Source: Kryptolebias marmoratus
Taxonomy: Eukaryota > Chordata > Actinopteri > Cyprinodontiformes > Rivulidae
Length of the DNA stretch: 64,000 bases
Assembly (NCBI RefSeq): GCF_001649575.2
Contig: NC_051440.1
Coordinates: forward strand, 20,564,974-20,628,973
Direction: 5' to 3'
Both the position numbers and the translations under genes were made by a program. The notes beneath the pieces are model-generated. The model did not search any database. It saw nothing but the letters and a program-made list of their open reading frames with translations, and was not told the DNA's origin. This document shows, in pieces, positions 1-11,600 of the stretch (position 1 is the stretch's first letter; each line of letters begins with the position of its first letter).

Positions 1-911
1 CCTGCAGTGAGAGCAAAGTTCTCTGTTAGGAAAATATGGATCAATAAGATCTTTAATATAAGATGGAGCTCGGTTGTTGAGATCTGTGTGTGTTAGAAGA
101 ATATTGTTTAATTCTTTTCTTTTTCTGCATCATTTCGAGAAAATATGTTTCCGATTTTAGCAACATTTTATCTAAAAAAACTGGTCCATGCAGTATTGTT
201 TGTATTGTTTATAATTCCTTAAACCAAAAAGTGCGTTGTGCTTGCATTAAATGTTTTAAATGTTTACCCTTATTTTAAAAATGTGAAAATTATTCCTTCC
301 CCACCCCACTTATATTATTTCAATACTCTACATTTCTGATTACATACAGTTCAAACACACATCATTTTGTTACTGAAGCATAATAGTAATTTATCCTCGT
401 GCCAATGAGTAAACAAACACAACAGTTATTATTTCCACACAGACGTCACCAAAACAGAGAAAATAGCTCCAAAATTTGACAAAATGGGGGGAAAGAAACG
501 CAGTACTTCGTGGTTCCACTAAACAAGCAGAGAAAGCGTCATCGGTCGCCCGGCAACGGATCGACCTATCAGAGGCGAGCATTAGCTCCAACGCCCCGCC
601 CCTGTTGTCTTCTCGCGGTCAGCTGATTCCGCTGAGGTTAGCCCGCCTGCGGAAATGTACGGTTTTTAACGCGAAAAGCGGCTTTTTTTGGACATGTCAG
701 CAGCTAAGACGGCTCCTCAGCAGCGTTTAAAGACTGGAGTTGTTAATTTTTATAAACGAGGAAGTGGTGAGAATGGGACTGCTTTTGTTGTTGCCATTTG
801 TAGGAGCTAGCTTAAAAAAAGCTAAAGTTTGAGTGTTTTCACTCCGGTTAGTTGGACAGGTGATCATCAGGCTGAGATGGTCTGAGGTGATTTCTGATAA
901 TACTCTGAGAA
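1..911 (+). promoter_or_regulatory. Upstream region and likely promoter/5'UTR of fbxl9
   Basis: The first 450 bases are AT-rich and hold no recognisable exon. From about 480 to 760 the DNA becomes GC/CpG richer, as expected at a housekeeping-type promoter, and the F-box gene starts at 912. Stop codons in the frame of that ATG lie just upstream, so the translated region does not extend further 5'. Exact transcription start and any non-coding first exon cannot be fixed from sequence alone. Short open frames here look like chance. Confidence 0.45.
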
Positions 912-1279
912 ATGGAAGACAGCGATGGGGAGGACGTTAAAGAAACACCTGAGCTGCCACAGGAGGTGAGTTTATTACAGATATCTGTGCCAAAGAGCAG
1001 CAATGAAAGTCTAAATTTGTTTAAAAAGCAGTGATTCTGCTTGTCAGTTCAGGATCTGGCATTCACGGTGTGGTATGGGTTGAGCCGAAGCTTCAGGATT
1101 GGATCTTTCCCCTCCATGGGTTTTATAATGAATCTGATGATATGTTTCCATCTCTTGCTCCAGATCATAGTTTACATCCTGAGTTTTCTCCACGCTTCAG
1201 ACAGGAAGGAGGCCTCGCTGGTCTGCCACAGCTGGTACACCGCCAGCCAGGACCTGCGCTTCCAGGTAACTTCCTCCAA

Positions 1280-1314
<35 letters not shown>

Positions 1315-4300
1315 GGTGCAGCCGGCCTCATGTCTGTGTCTCATGTGCAGAAGAACGTCACCTTCAGCTTCCCGGCTTCAGCCTCATCCCTGGAGCTGGT
1401 CAGGGGTCTGTCCAGGAAGTCCCGCTGCAGCCTGAAGATTAGCCAGCTGGATGGCTTCAGTATTTCCAGATCACTCCTCCTGGAGGTGATATATCTTTCC
1501 ATATCTGAAGTCTGTTTCTGCCTGTGAGTTCACAAAACAACCACAAAGCATCAGTCAGAGCTCATGAAAACCTCTCAGACATGTCGAGGGGCTTTTATTC
1601 ATTTTAGAAACACCTAGCATCAGCAGACAAATATGCAGATTAGCTACGGCTGCCACATCTTACTCAGCAGTGGCATGCAGGCACTATGGTCCAAAGTTCT
1701 CCCTTATTACAGACAGGTGAGTTGTTTGCATGTGAACCTGCAGGCGTGGAATATTTAAAGAACAATACTTCACGTTGTAAAGCTGTAAAAACGTCAGTGG
1801 TTGCCAGGAAAATGAAACAAAGTCTAACTCGCCTCATATTGACACTGAATTACGGCGGCCGATGATCTAAAGAGGCAGAACAGTACCTGAAAGCATGAAG
1901 ACGCACAGCTTAAAGGAGCATTAAAGCAAAAAAAGTAAAAAATATAGGAACACAACAACGTTTTTAGAAGGAACTGAAGAGATCCTAATGATCTATGGGG
2001 AAATTATTTGTAATTAAATTTAAATATTTACAAAAACCTAAAGTCCTAGCTCATATCTGCTGAATGTTTGGATATCTAAATGGATAAAATGGCACAAAGT
2101 ATGCAGAAGTAGTTAGATTGTAAATGATATGAATGCTGGATCACGTGAATAATGAGTTATATTTAGTCATGAATGACTTTTAATGTTGAGTTTTCCCTCT
2201 CCTCAGGTGGGTATGTGTCTTGGCTCCAAGGTGGAGAGCTTGGCCCTTCCTGGTAGCAGCGTCACCGAGGCCTCCCTGCTGGCTCTCCTCCCTCGCCTCA
2301 CCTCCCTGCGCAGGCTGGACCTCAGAGGCCTGGACAGTCTCTTCATGTCTGGAGCCTTTCTGTCCAGGGAGGAGCACAGGCGGCAGGTAATGGCTCAAGA
2401 GACACGTTGGATGAATGGATCCTTGTTTTAGTTCAACCTGACCGCCCTGAAAAAAGGTCAGCTGCTACTCATTTTACAGTCATCCGGGCAAATTAAAATG
2501 AATGATTATATCTCAGTCCGTTTTATGGTTATTGAGCTAAATTTTAGTGTGGTAGTAGCTGAAAGTCGTTCACCACACTTGCTCATCTTGTATGAGATTG
2601 CACATACCGTATTTTCCACACTGTAGGGCGCACTGTACTATAAGACGCATTAAGAGAAAGAAAACAGCCCCGTCTTTTCAGAGAATACTGCACCGATGTA
2701 AGCATCAAGTATAAACGCCTCCAACGCTCGCTCAGGTCTGCGCGCCGTGCATGGAGCCCTGCAGGATGATAACTGAGCCTTAATGCTGCAAGCGGTGCGG
2801 CTTTGTAGTTTACCAAAGTCGTACTAAAACATAACAACTTCTTACATATATAAGGTGCTCCAGATTATAAGGCGCACTGTCGTTTTTTGAGAAAATTGAA
2901 GGCTTTTAGGTGCTCCTTATAGTCTGGAAAATATGTTAATGTCCTTTATATTGTTTGACCAAAATGGCTTTAACTCCATTCCTTCTCATCATAAGATGAT
3001 CCTAGTTTAAATGCGTTACAGGCAGCGGGTGATATGCATTCCTTCAAGTAATGCCAGACTGTTAATTATTTATGCATTAATAATATCGTGGCCCCTTCAG
3101 ATTCTTGAAGAGACATGGTTTACTTTCATGAGTATGACCCTAACCTCTCATAAAACTTCCTGCTATGTATTTTCTTTGTTTTGAGTTGGCAGTCCATGTC
3201 TGTGTTGCAGGTCAGGTCGGCTCTGAGCGGTCTGAAGGAGCTGGATCTGTCAGACCTGCGTTACCTGTCCGACCTCACCTTCAACCGCCTCACCGGCTGC
3301 ACGCCGCACCTCTGCCGCCTCTCGCTGGCCGGCTGCCACATAGCTTTTGAGTTTGACCCGTACCAAGGGTGCCCGGTGGGCGCCGTGGAGGACTCCTCGG
3401 CTCTTCTGTCACTCAGGAACCTGAGGAGGCTGCTGACAGAGCAGAGGTCCACCCTGGTAGGTCTGGACATCAGCAGGACCTCCATCACCCCCGAGTCGCT
3501 GCGCACAGTCGCACAGGTCAGCAGACTGTGAGCCTTTTGATTCTTAAGCTCATCTTATAGTTCAGAGTTCAAACGGACACGTCATACATTCACACCAGCT
3601 CCTAATCCTTTTCCCTTTAAGGTTCAGGGTTTGGTGTTGGAGGAGCTGTATCTTCAGGGCTGCAAAGAGCTGACCGACTACTCGGTGGAGATTCTGGTGA
3701 AGCACCAGCCAAGCCTCCTGAAACTGGACATCAGCGGCTGCACCGAGCTGACCAGCAGGTCTGTGGAGGCTGCGGCTCGAAGCCTGAAGTCTCTGACGCA
3801 CCTCTCTTTGTCACGCGACTGGAGGATCACAGAAAAAGGTGCGGATCGGACCAGAGTATCCTCCAGGCCAGCGGGCGTCCAAAAAACAAGTGGGGGGTCC
3901 CTAGATAATCTCCAGATATCAACTCATTTAAAAAATAAAATAGTTGATAGTATATTTTCACCATAATTCCTACAAAGAATTAAATCGGTACTTGTACATT
4001 TATAAAAACAGTGTTGTGGATGTTGAGACTGTTTGCGTTGTGTCATTATAATCTTGTTTAGTACGATTATTAGCATTTTTTTACATATTTAAACCAGCAG
4101 TGAACACACCTTTGTCACTGTTATTTTATGGGATGGAAGCTACAAAGTTCTGGAGCTACAGCTTCAGAAGTTCCGAGTTTAGTGAGGTTAAAGTCTAACT
4201 GACCCGATGATGGCATCAGTGAAAAAAGGTAAATATATAAAATAAATTAGTTTTAATTGGATTAACGGAGCTGAAGATGTACAGCCAATAAGCCAGATGT

Positions 4301-6678
4301 TAACATCAACAGTTTTAAAGGTGAAATGCTTTTTTGTTGAAGTTACTTTTTCCTCCTTCCTGTCCCTTGTTGTTGCCGCTCCAGGGTTCCTGTCCTGTTC
4401 TGTCAGTGATGCTTTGATTCATTCCTCAGGTCTCGCAGACCTGCTGTCCGTGTCGTCCCTGGCGTCTCTGGATCTATCCGAATGTCCACACATCAGTGGG
4501 ACGGAGATGGTGAAAGGCCTGAAGGGATCCAAGGCTGGCAGAAGAAATGTGGAGATGCTGAACCTGAAGAGCTGCACCTATGTCAGGGTCAGTGACCTCC
4601 CGGGCTTTCTGCTGCAGGTGATGAGCAGGAACAGGAAGAATAACCATCTGTCCTCCTCTCCCTCAAGGATCTTGCAGTTTTCTCGCTCACGCAGCTCCTT
4701 GGGGATTCTCTTCGTGAGTTAGACCTGACGTCGTGCGTCAACGTGACCGACCTGTCCGTGTGCGCCATCGCCACCTACCTGCAGAATCTGGTAATCCTGC
4801 GGCTCGGCTGGTGTAAAGAAATCACTGACTGGGGTCTCCTCGGGATGGTGCAGAAAAACCAAAGTGAACCCGACGACGAGACGGTGAGTACCAGCATCCA
4901 CATGCTGTTGTGGGCTGAAAAGAACAATTCAACAGTGCACGTGTTCGTAACTGTGTGCACGTTCCCGGTGTTTCTCACAGGGAGACCAAGGTCCGAGGTT
5001 CACCCGGACGTTTGGCAACATGGGCTTCTTTAAACCCCCTCGGATGCCTTTTGAGGAGCGACCCAAGATGGTGACGCAGAACGACCTGCAGCAGTTCAAA
5101 CAAAAAGCCGGAGCGTCGCTTTTAGCTCTGAAACGGCTGCAGGAGCTGGACCTCTCGGCCTGCGCCAAGCTCACTGACAGCAGCATCACACAGGTCGGTT
5201 GTTTGGACTCGTTTCAGACTCCATCTTTATGTTCAGCGTTTCAGATCGGATCATTTAAAGACGAAGGTTTCGTCCCATCAGTGGTTGAAAGTGAGTGTTG
5301 TCAGCAGCTGTTACTTCCTGTCCCTTCAGGTGGTGCGCCACCCTGAGCTCCAGCGTCTGTCGCTCTCCATGCTGCCAGAAATCACTGACGCCAGCTTGGC
5401 GTCGGTGGGCCGGCACTGCCGCAGCCTCACCAGCCTGGCGCTCAGCCAGTGTCCAGGCGTCACCGACCGCAGCGTGGCTCAGGCTGTGCCGTACCTCCAC
5501 CGGCTGCAGCACCTCCACCTGTCCTGCTGCAACAACATCACCGACAGGTGGGTGCTGTTCAGCTTCACCCACTGCTGCAGCTAAAATTAGCACAACTGCA
5601 GCTAAAAGTTAAAATGAGTAAAACTGTAGCTAAAAGCTACCATTAGGAAAGCAGTAGTTAAAGGCTAAAATCAGCTAAAATGACAGCTTGAAGCTAAAAA
5701 GAGCAAAACTGCAGTTAAAACTTAAAATTAGCTAATTTTGACTAATAGTTAAAATGACTATAATTGTAGCTAAAGGCTAGAATTAGCCAAACAGTAGCTT
5801 TAAGCTATAATTAGCAAAACCCTAGTTAAAAGTTAAAATCAACAAAACCATAGCTAAAACCAATAAAATAGCAAAACAAGAGCTTAAAGCTAAAATTAGC
5901 AAATTTTAACTAGAAGTTAAAATGAGTAGAACTGTAGCTAAAAGCTACCATTAGGAAATCAGTAGTTAAAGGCTAAAATCAGCTAAAATGAGAGCTTGAA
6001 GCTAAAATTTACAAAACTGTAGTTAAAAGCTAAAATTAGGCAAACAGTAGCTTTAGGCTAAAATTAGCAAAACTGCCACTGAAAGCAATAAAATAGCTAA
6101 AAGCTAAAATCAGCAAAACCATAGCTACAAGCAATAAAATAGCAAAACAGTAGCTTAAAGCTAAAATTAACAAAACTATGGATAAAAGCTAAAATTAGCT
6201 AATTTTGACTAAAATTTAAATTGAGTAGAGCTGTAGTTAAAAGCTAGAATTAGCAAAAGAGAAGGTGAAAGCTAAAAAGATCAAATTAGATGCATCCTGC
6301 TGAAGCAGATTTTAGAGAAAGTTTTTGAAGGAACTGAAGAGATCTGATTTTATTGTAAATAAAGCTGAAAAGGTCAGAGCGCACCACTCCTGATGTACGC
6401 CTGGATAAAAACACAAAGTAGCAGAGAAGAAATGTGACTGTAAAAACCGAAGGAAGAAGCTACAAACCTTTACCCGACTCACCTGAGGCGTTTCTCTGCT
6501 CACCTGCAGGTCCCTGTTCCTCCTGATGCAGCACTGCCAGCGCCTGAAAACGGTCGACGTGTCGAGGTGCAAAAACATCTCCATGACGGCGGTGGATCTC
6601 CTCCAGTCACAGCTGCCGTTTCTGGAAAATGTTCATCACAGACTCATAGGTGGGGCTGACGTGACGCTGAGCGACTGA
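912..6678 (+). CDS. fbxl9: F-box and leucine-rich-repeat protein (fbxl9/lrrc29), about 690 aa, 12 coding exons
   Basis: Putative substrate-recognition subunit of an SCF (SKP1-CUL1-F-box) ubiquitin ligase; substrate unknown. Coding exons: 912-965, 1164-1265, 1351-1485, about 1618-1716 (least certain), 2207-2386, 3211-3516, 3622-3838, 4430-4587, 4668-4883, 4981-5193, 5330-5547, 6510-6678 (stop TGA). All accepted junctions are GT-AG and in phase. The F-box begins around residue 15 (ELPQEIIVYILSFL) and continues through a KEASLVCHSWY core. After it comes a long run of cysteine-containing LRRs with motifs such as LEELYLQGCKELTDYSV, LDLSECPHISG and LHLSCCNNITDRSL. The start is the first in-frame ATG after upstream stops, directly before an acidic tail leading into the F-box. 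The gene converges tail to tail on elmo3, as LRRC29 does in human. The fourth exon could instead start at 1627, which would shorten the protein by three residues. The family assignment is firm; the symbol rests partly on synteny. Confidence 0.88.
1284..1312. repeat. (CA)n microsatellite
   Basis: About 14 uninterrupted CA units in the short intron after the F-box exon of fbxl9. A likely length-polymorphic marker; no function implied. Confidence 0.95.
2511..3060. repeat. Dispersed repeat copy, interrupted by a MITE
   Basis: The left part (about 2511-2606) contains GTGGTAGTAGCTGAAAGTCG and the right part (about 2938-3060) contains GGTGATATGCATTCCTTCAA. Both strings recur together in the copy at about 11665-11850, where they are joined without the intervening 330 bases. 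This is a medium-copy family of unknown name; other pieces lie at about 7140-7700, 23700-23870, 32195-32260, 32880-33060 and 41450-42010. It lies in the fbxl9 intron between coding exons ending at 2386 and starting at 3211. Confidence 0.6.
2607..2937. mobile_element. Palindromic MITE inserted in an older repeat
   Basis: The left end reads CGTATTTTCCACACTGTAGG and the right end, reverse-complemented, reads CATATTTTCCAGACTATAAG, giving long imperfect terminal inverted repeats. An internal copy of the ATAAGGCGCACTGT motif is also present. It has no coding capacity. It resembles the common fish palindromic repeats whose ends read like TTTTCCGGACTATAAG; I do not assign a superfamily. Confidence 0.65.
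3890..4160. mobile_element. hAT-like MITE, copy A (decayed, one end lost)
   Basis: Shares CTAGATAATCTCCAGATATC, ATTTTCACCATAATT, GAGACTGTTTGCGTTGT and CACCTTTGTCACTGTTATTT with the fuller copy at 14398-14728. The diagnostic GGTTCCCAAA terminal repeat is not preserved here. It sits in the fbxl9 intron between exons ending at 3838 and starting at 4430. Confidence 0.6.
5584..6290. repeat. Degenerate AGCTAAAA minisatellite-like array
   Basis: Around 700 bases of the last fbxl9 intron consist of diverged short units built on GCTAAAATTAGC, AAAACTGTAGCTAAAAGC and similar strings. There is no strict period. GCTAAAATTAGC is nearly self-complementary, so the array can form many small hairpins. Related arrays lie at 27700-28345 (opposite orientation) and 46670-46880, with a short piece near 23095-23140. 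Confidence 0.8.
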
Positions 6679-6711
6679 CGGCCGCTCCGGGTGGGGCTGG
6701 CGTTCCCCTCA

Positions 6712-6717
6712 AATAAA
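6712..6717 (+). terminator. Poly(A) signal AATAAA of fbxl9
   Basis: Canonical AATAAA 34 bases after the fbxl9 stop codon; it would give a very short 3'UTR. Confidence 0.6.
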
Positions 6718-6719
6718 AA

Positions 6720-8015
6720 CATCTGATATTTAGGTTGATCTGATGGATCACCGTCAGACACACAGACTTCTCTTTAAAGACAGAAAACTTTTGTGTTTAA
6801 AAGTTAACACGTTTATCTAAAAGATTAGCTGAAGGTTTGGTTGAAACATGAAGCAGCAGGAACTGTTTTATAATTTAATCATTTTGAATTAATGTAATTT
6901 AGTTTTTTTACTTTAGGAAGGAAAAATGAAGGAATATATAAACTCTCCACCCGCCCTGCCTTCGTACTCATATTTATTTTAAACACTAAGAACTCATCAG
7001 TACAGCTCGGATAAAACAGGAAGTGATGTTCTGAAACTAAATCCTGATCATTTCAAGTTTAGTACCGTTTATTTTTGTTTTAATGTTTTTAATGAATGTT
7101 ATGATCAAACCAGAGTGTTGCTTTATTTATTTAAAGAACTCTAGCATCGGTTTGTGACGCTGACTCAGACTTTAAGGCACTGAAGTCGCAGCATTTCAGG
7201 AGCGAATGCATATCGCCCGCCACCTCTGATCGAACCTCGTTAACGACGTGTCAGGATGACTCGCAGCTACTACCACCTCACGTTCAGCTCCGAGTTGGAG
7301 CTGCTTCCGTGTCGGCTCCGTTTAATTAGCTGTGGCTGCCATCTTGAACTGGAGCGACTCCTGCAGACGTTTGTCCAGCGATTAGTTAAAATCCATCCGG
7401 TGGTTCGTGAGGTATTTCGCTAACAGACTGTCAACATTTCAGTCGGTGCTCAGAGGATGTGCCGAGGATGACTCTCAGCTATTACCGCACCAATTGTTGC
7501 GGCTATTTTTGTTTCTGCCAAAGATGCTTAGCTGTGGCGGCCATCTTGGAAGGTGTTGACTCCAGGAGTTAATCAGTTGTAGATGTGAATCCAGTGATTG
7601 CTTTCTTAGTTTTATTAAAATCTGTCCAGTGGTTCAGGGGATATTTTGCTAACGCTACAGATAAAAAACCCTCATCTCCTTCACTTTTGGCGGCGGGGGG
7701 TAAAAATGCTGCGTCGTCCCACAAAAAGCAGACAAATCCAGATGAGTTGTGTTGAAATCTGTGGACCTTTTTATACGTTACCTTAACACAACGAACCTCC
7801 GTTATTTCTTTTTGTTAAAAACACTGTTTTATGACCAAACTACACAAAATGTTTGGAAATAAACCAAAGTTTTGGCTACAATGCAATAAGAAAAGACAAA
7901 AAAAAAAAACAGACATTCGACTCTTGTTTGTGTGAATTTGTGTTTTTTTACTGATTAAAGTGAATCAGGGGCATCCAGGAAGCCCATCAGCTGCGTTGAA
8001 ATGAAAAGGCCTCGA
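6720..8015. other. Intergenic DNA between convergent fbxl9 and elmo3
   Basis: No exon seen. About 7140-7700 is made of two or three copies of the dispersed repeat family, with motifs such as GGCGGCCATCTTGGAAG, AAATCTGTCCAGTGGTTCAG and GATATTTTGCTAACG. The remainder is AT-rich single-copy-looking sequence. Confidence 0.6.
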
Positions 8016-8021
8016 TTTATT
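8016..8021 (-). terminator. Candidate poly(A) signal of elmo3
   Basis: TTTATT on the plus strand is AATAAA on the minus strand, about 680 bases after the elmo3 stop codon. An earlier variant signal may be used instead. Confidence 0.4.
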
Positions 8022-8699
8022 TCTCCTTTCAAGATGGCTGGAAGTCATGTAGACCGTTAATGTCAGTTTGTAGCCAGCTGCTCTGAGTCGCCTATGTCAC
8101 ATTATAACGAGTACCTCACACAAGAAGCAACAACTTAAACGTTAAAACGTCTGATCTGAAAAAATCAATCTGGTCAGGAATCATGCAGATTTACAGGAAT
8201 AATAAAAAAAAGTCACTGCAAGCATCAAACATTGATTTGTGGCAAAGGTCTGTTCAAACTAAACACACGTGTACACGATGCTTTAAAACAAAAATTCATT
8301 CAGAGAGATAAAAAAAAAAAGCTTTTAGACACTGAAAAATACATTTCTCTCCTCAGCTGTACATGAATTATTTGTACCATGTGGTCAAATTATGCCCACT
8401 TTAAAATAAGAAAAGAAAAGCTGTGCACTTTGGGACATTCTTTACATATTTCTTTAGATGCAATTAAGAATATAAAAAGGATTTGGTAATAAATTTAACA
8501 TACCGTGACCCGAGTGGTTGTTTTATGGAAGATAAATCATTTTTTTAAGCTTCCTGAGCACCGAGGAACAGGTGCAGAGATGTAGTTTGATGTCGGAGTT
8601 TCAATAATCTGTGGAAATTGTCCTAAAAAAAAAATAATCACAAAATAAGTGCATGGATGCACAACACACGTTGCAGCCGTTCCCATTTCTGTGCACGCC

Positions 8700-11600
8700 C
8701 TACTGCTCCGTCTGGCTGAAGTCGTAGCAGAAGTTGTAGTTGCTCGGAGGTTTTGGGACGACGGGGGCGCTGTCCGGGATGGGAACGTTCTCCAGGTCCA
8801 GGAGGCGGAGTTTGATCTCCATGGAGAGGAGGATCTCCAGCTCGCTCCGCATGGATTCACTACTCATGTCCCTGCCCAGGAGGACGCTCAGCCCGTCCGT
8901 CCACAGGCAGAACTGACAGATGGGGAGAAGACGGCAAAGCGCTCGGGTCAAAACCAGCAAAGAGCTTCTAGAAACACGGAGGAATTCAGGAAGTACAGAG
9001 CCCAGACTCACGTCGGTTCTGGAGGGGGCGATGAAGTTCAGGCTGTACTCCTCGACGTCGTACGTGATGCTGAATGCCAGATCCATCACCTCCTGCAGCA
9101 GGAGAGCAGCTCGTTACGTCAACCAACACCAACACACAAAAACTCACAAGGAGCTGGACCGACCTTGTTCTGTTTGCCTTTGTTCTCCTTCATGTGGGGG
9201 CAGTCTTTCCCCGTCAACAAGCCTTTAATATCTGCCACCGGAACTGGAAGAGGAACGAGTTCAGAAAATGTCTGCAAAATCCACTTCTTTACATCCAAAT
9301 GGTTTTCATTTAATATCTATCATTAGTTTGACCAAGTCCAGATTAACCAGTTTACAACTTCAGTTGTGTAAAATGTAAATGGAACGATTTGCCAATCTCA
9401 GAAATCCATATTTTACTCAGAATGGAACATAGTAAACATATCAGATGTTTAAACTGATGTCAGCAGCATCTCAAACAAGTCTTTAAAAAGTAAGTGATAA
9501 GAACAGGAAACGGCTGCAGGTCAGTAAGAGGACTGGATATAAAAACATTTTTAAAAAGCTGCAAAGGTTTATAAACTAATCTCACGCGTGCATGACCTTT
9601 TGTTTACATGCATGAGCTTCTGCTTAGGCTTCCAGGAGGTAAAAAGGAGCCAAAACTCACTTTTTTCTTGAAGTGTTTCTATTGCTGGACTTTCTGCATC
9701 TTCTTCCACGTCACCGAAATGCAGCATTTTGTGATTGGGCGACAGGCGGCAGTACCACAGTTTATCTGACGGGAGGAGAAAACAAACAACAATAGTTAGA
9801 TTTAAAGTGACGGGTCGACGGTGTGAGACGTTAACTGATGATCTGAGCTGTACGTTCGTCTCACCCTGTCTTCGTCGGCTGCTGATCTTCCTGAACATGG
9901 TTCCCTGACACAGCCTGTTGAGCCTCTGCTGGCGGATCAGCTCCAGCAGCTCCGGCTTCAGGCGCTCCTTGAGTTCGCTGGAAAGGAAGAACGTTCTCAG
10001 TCCGGACAGTAAAATGCTAGGAGTGGAAGCTGTGTGGAGCGGGTGATCCTGTTGTTTATCATGCAGTACAACCATCTTTAATCCTGAAACCCCTCATCGT
10101 GTCTGAAGCGAGCAGAACCTGAAGCTCTGGGACTCACAGCACGGGCGGCGCGAGAGTCTCCTCCTGATGCAGCCGCTCCGTCTGCCGCAGCTTCAGGATC
10201 TCGCTGTAGTTCAGAGCATTAACTTTGTTTTTGAAGAGCTCCAGAGAGGTCGGCTTACTCGACAGGGTCCTGGTGATCTGCTCCCTCACCACCTGCATCA
10301 CCTGGGGAACACGGAGCCAGGTGAGTTCGCAGGGAAACAAGGGGTAATAGGAGGCGCTGGAGAGGAGCGTTCAGTTCACATTTAGTCGTCTTACATCCTC
10401 TGAGAAGTTAAATTCAAGCCTTTTAAATGGTAATTTTCAACCTTAAAGAGCGTCAGTGGATTATATTCTAAACAAACCAACAACTTTGCAACAATAAATG
10501 CAATACAGTTCTTGTTTTAAGCACTTTACAAGCCTTGAACACATCATCTGAGTGTCTCCAGCACCGTTACAAACCCAGGATGATCCGTCATCGGCTCATC
10601 TCTGATCCGGTCAGATTTCATCGATTATCAGCCTGAAGTTTAGCATCCAATCACAAGATTTGTTGTTTTTTTTTATACAAACACGTGTTCAATAATCCGT
10701 CCATTGTGTGCGACACACAAACAAACAAACAAACAAACATAAACCTAAACAAATGCTGCCAGACTGAACTGCTGCGTGGCTTTTTTCTGCATGACTTGTT
10801 AAAGTGAAGCTCATAAAAATGGACCGAGGGGCGAGCTGCGGGCGGCTTGTCAAACCGCAGAGTTTAAAATCTATAACTCGCTCAGCTGGAAATGGAGAAA
10901 CAATCTATACAGAAATCTATACGGTGCTACTGCTGACCCGAATCATTCCTGATTGCAAACAATCAGCAGCTAAAGTGTCATATGAGGGATTTGGTTTCGT
11001 TCAGATGTCGTCTTTTAGAACAACCTAAAGGCAGAGTCGACAAGGATTTTATCGTCTTCACAGTGTTTACGAGTGAATTTATCTGGCAGCGGGAGAAAAA
11101 CAAACAGAGTCAGACTCTTATTGTGTATCGTGACACAAAAACAAGTGACTAAAAAGTCTCACAGACGAAATCAACCCGGTGTTCAGACATTTTCAGCTCC
11201 TTCACACTTTAATTACTCAGGATTGTGAAATGCTGCCTCTTTTCTAACATAATAACCTTCAGGAATGATTAAAAAAAAAAAAAGAGAGATTCTCGAGAAA
11301 GTCTTACCTCCATTTTCTCCTCCTTTAAAGTATTTTAACGAATCCTCAGAAAGCTAACGGGGATGGCGAGCGGAGTTTAGGTGCGTCAGAGATCACCTGC
11401 GTGACGGGAGAGCCGTCAGCCTTTGGGTGTTTTGTAAACAGACACCCTGATTCTGCCACACATGCACACCCCCCGCCCCACGTGACCTCCTCTATGTCAT
11501 TTAGCTCCGGTGACCAATCAGAGGGACGACTGGCAGCTGACTGTTCCCTCAAACCCTGCGGAGTGTGTGTGGGCATGCATCACCAATGAAAGGTAGTCTG

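Noticed and set aside
1031..1442. Two overlapping open frames of over 130 codons as separate genes
   Set aside because: They run across the CA microsatellite and read fbxl9 exons 2-3 out of frame or through the intron.
8649..9326. 225-codon plus-strand open frame
   Set aside because: Antisense to the last elmo3 exons, which are unambiguous.
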